Source: Asterias rubens (Eukaryota > Echinodermata > Asteroidea > Forcipulatida > Asteriidae). From it: DNA of 64,000 nucleotides. The stretch is taken from contig NC_047063.1 of the NCBI RefSeq assembly GCF_902459465.1, positions 806,001 to 870,000 on the forward strand, given 5' to 3'. The notes under the pieces are model-generated. The model saw nothing but the letters and a program-made list of their open reading frames with translations, was not told where the DNA came from and made no database searches. How positions within the stretch are numbered: position 1 is the first letter of the stretch; each line of letters starts with the position of its first letter. Of this stretch, positions 59,753-64,000 are shown piece after piece. The translations under genes and the position numbers were made by a program.

Positions 59753-60146
59753 TTTAAAGGCAGGGTATACTTTTGGTAATTACTCCACAAGTTAATTACC
59801 ATAAATACTTATTCGGTAAGGAGCACTGAAGAGCTGTTTATGATATAATAAACACTAACAGAAATGACTCCCTTTGAAGCAGTGTAGTTTTAGAGAAAGA
59901 GGTAATTTCCTCCCTAAAAATTTGAGCCTGTGGTTGCTCCAGGCTTGAAGCCTTTCTCTAGCATCAGACAAACCATCAGACAAACCATCAGACATATGGT
60001 GTTTTTTTTCTTTTCTTTTATCTTGCAACTTTGCCCAATTGAGCACAAATTTTACAGTTTATTTTTTTATTTTTGGCATTAGTTAGGATGCACCAAGTGA
60101 GGATACTCTTTACCAAAAATTACCAAAAGTGTGCCCTTCCTTTAAA
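59753..60146. mobile_element. MITE with TTTAAAGGCA...CTTCCTTTAAA ends
   Basis: tttaaaggcagggtatacttttggtaatt at the left is the inverse of aaattaccaaaagtgtgcccttcctttaaa at the right. The interior matches the 51,177 element (agaaatgactccctttgaag, ttttagagaaagaggtaatt). It also holds a triplicated catcagacaaac. Confidence 0.75.
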
Positions 60147-60753
60147 GATAAAAATATATAAAAACTTTTGTTGGAGACAAAGCTGTTCCCATTTTGTTTT
60201 GATACATGCTCAAAAAATCTTAGCATTCCGGCATCTTTCACATTCACATCATGCAGACCTGTCAATCATTAATATCTTGTGCTCTGATTGGTGCATTTAG
60301 CATGACCTTTGACATGCTTAAGACACCCCCTTCCCAGTCCATAAACTCAAATGCAACAAAGTGTAGTTTCAGGACCATTCACTTCTGATGGAACTTTTCA
60401 GCGATTGCGTCTGATTAAATGGTCTTATATAAAAATTGTATGACCCATGCCCTGTAAAGTTTAAGTCAAATGTATTACAATGTAATAAAATCTTCCAAAT
60501 TTGTTTTCTTCTAATACCCTGAAACCTGTCTGTTTGTCAAACAAAAACAAACCTGATTGTGCGTTAAATTGGCTATAATAAAACAATTGATTTCAATAGG
60601 TACAAAATCACAGCCAGAAAAGTTTATTCACAATTTGTCCATTGTTCCATGTACACACAAACTCAACTGTGTGTACTTTCACTTCGGCAAATATTTCGGA
60701 CTCCATCAATGGTCAAATTGCTTTGGTCTTACCACCAACGTTGACAACTTCAG

Positions 60754-63700
60754 TTATAAATTTGGCGTGGCCCACTGCAGGAATTTCATTGCCATCTCGT
60801 AACCGAGGAAGCATGCCTGTGAAGAATGTCAATAATTAGAAGAAAAATTAATAACACAATATTTTTATTTTACTGACATATTGCATTTAACTTAAAGATT
60901 CAGCAAGTTATAGGTTGAACAAGAAAAACCATAAACCTGTTATTAACTAAAATTCAATATCATTAATTTTATAAATGGTTTTGTATGATAAATAGACTAT
61001 GCCTGCCTGAAATATATCATGAGGTGATAACCCTCCTACTATCTGACTGATCAATATCATCCACTTTTTGAATAATAGATAACCTATAAAATCTGCAATA
61101 TCATTTCATATGGTGAATGCATCTAATAATAGTAATTAAACAATAATAATATTTGAGTAGCAATTGTATATCAACTTAATAACACTAAGGCACTCTACAA
61201 ATAACCACATTGGAAACAACCAAATGCAAAGCAAGATTAAAATATAAGTTCATTAATATAGTTCATGGCATCTTTGTAACAAGATTGTTTTTCATGGTAC
61301 TCAACCAAGATGAAGAAAATACATAAAAATGGAGAAAGATACACAGTAAACCCTCCTACTGTATGATCATGTAATATCATCCAATGTGGTTTTGAATGAT
61401 AGATAACCAATTTGCAATATCATATTATGTGGTGAATGAATAAGGAGAATAATAATCAAGTGTGAAAAGTGGCGGAAACCATCAACATTAATACCCTTCC
61501 GAGCACTCTGCAAATACAATCCACATTTGAAACAAATGCAAAGCAAGATAACAATCCATATCATATGTGCTCATAGTACAGTTTAATAGCATCCTTGAAC
61601 AAGAATGTGGTTTTTTTTTTAAGTTCTTTTTGAAAATTTAAAAAGATGGAGAGTTATGAAAAGATGGAGAAATAGATAAAGATGAAAAAATGTATAAAGA
61701 TAAAAAAAATATACAAAAATGACGAAATATACAAAGACGGAGAAATATACCAAAATGAAGAAATAATATACCAAGACAGAGAAATAATAAATATACACAA
61801 TTCATAATCAACCTTCCTACTGGCTGACCATCCAATATCATTTACTGTGGTTTGGAATGTTATAAACAGCAATATGACAATATAAATACCAATGCAGTAA
61901 ATATCAATACAGTTCAATTTGTAATGATAGAATCACATTCAAACATTATATCACATAAAATTGCCCGAGGATAGGCAGCACTGGTATTAAATAAATGCAA
62001 TGGCAATCTTGAAAATAATATCACAAATATGAGACATTTATAAGTGCTTTACACCAAATAAAGCACCTAACAAATGTGTGGCTGAACAAAAAGTCAAACC
62101 ACAAAACAAATAAAAAGGAGAGAAACAGTTCAAGCAAAGATGGTTAATAATGATTCATGAAACAATGCATTCCATTTTATAAAACATGTTGAAATAGACA
62201 CAAGGTGAGGAGGCAGAAATGACCGCCGGACCATCTTGGTCCAATTGCATGGCTCTGCTCACCACAGAACTCTGCGCTTAGGGCGCTTAGCAAGCGCAGA
62301 ATTCTGCGGTAAGAAGAGCCATAAAGTGGGACCCTTATCAACAAGTGTCCTGGGTTCCTTGTAAATTGCAATACACAATCAATAGAAACACATTGTTGTT
62401 TATTTATGGGAGAGCAGGTAAATTAATACCCGCCCCTCTCTCCCCCGATAGGCAATGCAATTCCTGAAATATTTTAGCAGAATTACAAAGTCAAAGATTA
62501 TGTTGAAAATATGTCAATTTTCATGGTTTCTCACTTCACAATGAATGGTTACTTTGTTGATTTGATCATATATATACCATGGATACTCTTGTTACATTGA
62601 GCACATGGTACTCACGTTAAATGAAGATTATAATATGTGGTACTCATGTTACCTATATTTCATGGTACATTATTTCACATTAAATTGATCCCGTAATCCA
62701 TGGTACTCATATTACACGGTCAACATGTTTCACAGTAACTCAAAATAATGACCATAAAATATATGGTTACTCACACTACATCGAGCACAGGTAATATAAT
62801 TCACACTTTCTGAATGGCCTTTTCAAACAGCATTAGTATTTGTTGCAACAATACAATTGAAGTTTGAAAATAATATAACCCAAATTGCTCCCTGCATTTA
62901 ACGTGCGTAGCAAGAGTCACAATTTTGTCAACATACCGCATTTGCTGGGAAAGCTCTGAGCATGACCGGCGTGATTCCCTTAAACAGAGCAAAGAATCCC
63001 TCACTCTTTATTAGTCTCGGGAAGACGTCACGGACACCACGAGGGTAGGTTCCCTCAGGGGCTGCATTGACAAGAGGAAAATAAAACAATGATGATGGAT
63101 TAAAGTAACCATATGAGTTTCAAGGTTCATTTCAATTGCAATCTGTTTGAAAAGGGCTGAGGGGAAGAAGATGTAAAAAAAGTATAAAAGAAAGAAAGAA
63201 AAACTCAAAACAATTGGTGTTCTGCTGAAGTCTGAACACCTAACAATTGACAACATTTCTAATGCACCATCTTCATCTAAAGATGTTCTCGGCGCAAAAT
63301 ACAACAAAAATCCATTAAAAATTACATTGAAATACAAACAATAAAAGTTACAACGAAATACATACAATACAGCCTAAAAAATCAAACATGTACCATCTAC
63401 ATTTGTGACATAGAATGACACATAAAATAACACAACATTTTTTGTAAAAGCAGACACCCTCACCCCTATATCAGGGGGAAAACATCGTAATAAACACAGT
63501 ATTTAATGAAAAGAGATTAAAATCTGGCAATGCACACTAAACCACATAGGAAACACCATACAAGTTAAGTGCAAATCAATCTTAATTGCTAAACAATGGG
63601 TAATGTTACAATACAAATCAATATGGGAATACTGACAACTCATCTTAAGATGAATTGTGAAAATCGACTTGAGGCATGTTTTGTGCACATGAATCTCTTT

Positions 63701-63897
63701 TGTCTCTTTCTACAAAAAATTTAGCTAGGACTATTTTAAAAAAAAAGGGAGGAAATATGAAACAACTGTTTTATTTTGCCACTGTACCTGTCTGTAATCT
63801 GGACTTTAGTGTGTCTGGTGCAATGCCTACACACCAGTTCAGAACGCCAGCCATTCCACCGGCAAACAGTACGCGAAGAACACTCAAATCTCCTGGT
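60754..63897 (-). CDS. SLC25A20: Mitochondrial carnitine/acylcarnitine carrier (3' exons only)
   Basis: Last three coding exons on the minus strand: 63897-63788, 63061-62937 and 60816-60754. Phases agree (1-nt carry in, phase 1, phase 0, stop). The peptide reads PGDLSVLRVLFAGGMAGVLNW, then the carrier signature PDTLKSRLQT, GTYPRGVRDVFPRLIKSEG, FKGITPVMLRAFPANA and ACFLGYEMAMKFLQWATPNL, then stop. The PANAACFLG and TPNL ends are what I recall for SLC25A20/CACT. The protein exchanges acylcarnitine for carnitine across the inner mitochondrial membrane for fatty-acid oxidation. This part covers the third repeat of the tripartite fold. The remaining exons lie beyond 64,000. No lesion is seen. Confidence 0.93.
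61643..61800 (+). repeat. Purine-rich degenerate tandem repeat
   Basis: Seven or eight units resembling aaagatggagaaatatac, with drift to aaaatgacgaaatatac and aagacagagaaataat. Confidence 0.7.
62238..62334. mobile_element. Short palindromic MITE
   Basis: ggtccaattgcatggctctgctcaccacagaactctgcgctta is an imperfect inverse of taagcgc-agaattctgcggtaagaagagccataaagtgggacc (read as the opposite arm). About 97 bp, it can fold into one hairpin. It is intronic in SLC25A20. Confidence 0.65.
63062..63787. other. SLC25A20 intron
   Basis: AT-rich intron between the penultimate and preceding coding exons. I see no repeat or exon in it. Confidence 0.6.
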
Positions 63898-64000
63898 CTG
63901 CAATACAAACAAAACATCAAACTAGTGAGTGGTGTTCGAAGCTTTGAATGGTGTGGGGAAAAATATGAAGTAGCTATAAGTAGTAAACTCATGTGGCTCT

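Larger units (their letters stand above)
55101..60753. other. Intergenic region between the CABIT-SAM gene and SLC25A20
   Basis: The two genes converge here, so this interval should contain both 3' UTRs. It is AT-rich with G- and C-homopolymers (56,125, 56,505, 57,900, 58,985). It holds a MITE inside a local tandem repeat (55,365-55,860), a decayed MITE (56,550-56,695) and a long MITE (59,753-60,146). Many short open frames exist, none with recognisable protein similarity. Confidence 0.6.
60817..62936. other. Last intron of SLC25A20 with degenerate tandem repeats
   Basis: Three related blocks at about 61,028-61,130, 61,347-61,450 and 61,805-61,885 share cctcctact, aatatcat(c/t)(c/t)a and (a)atgatagataac. 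A purine-rich stretch of about 20-bp units (agatggagaaatatac) covers 61,643-61,800. Repeats of catggtactcat(g/a)ttac lie at 62,575-62,790. No exon is seen here. Confidence 0.6.

Overview
The window is intron-rich, AT-rich animal DNA. An echinoderm, most likely a sea star, fits best. The reasons are short GT-AG-bounded exons with full eukaryotic splice signals, and a dense load of short inverted-repeat elements and tRNA-headed SINEs of a kind I associate with echinoderm genomes. The taxon is an inference, because I could not run a search.

Layout: (1) 1-14,128 holds the 3' half of a plexin receptor gene (copy 1, + strand): transmembrane exon, cytoplasmic GAP/RBD exons, stop codon at 11,822-11,824, then flank. 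Its ectodomain lies upstream of the window. (2) 14,129-14,813 is a fragment of a sema-domain exon from a plexin, with two in-frame stops, stranded at the duplication junction. (3) 16,931-40,839 is a complete second plexin gene (copy 2, + strand). I spliced it by hand into 38 coding exons with consistent phases and 1,945 residues: signal peptide, sema domain, three PSI domains, IPT domains, one transmembrane helix, and a split GAP with an inserted Rho-GTPase-binding domain. (4) 43,098-55,100 is unique sequence holding a nine-exon + strand gene for a 683-residue CABIT / proline-rich / coiled-coil / SAM adaptor of the GAREM type. (5) 55,101-60,753 is intergenic with MITEs. (6) 60,754-63,897 on the - strand holds the last three coding exons of the mitochondrial carnitine/acylcarnitine carrier SLC25A20, which continues past the right edge.

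1-14,128 and 28,738-43,097 are a tandem duplication that includes introns, with high identity and a few copy-specific insertions. The two plexins should be paralogous semaphorin receptors that turn ligand binding into Rap/R-Ras-type GAP signalling.

The strongest observation is a pair of adjacent alternative sema exons in copy 2 (19,019-19,127 and 19,165-19,273). They have identical length (109 nt) and identical phases, and encode related peptides. They are separated by a 37-bp intron that is probably too short to splice, which is the signature of mutually exclusive splicing in the ligand-binding domain. In addition, both plexins lack the usual Arg-Arg finger of the GAP domain. A decayed hammerhead-ribozyme motif and a copy-specific 137-bp hairpin element sit in the introns.
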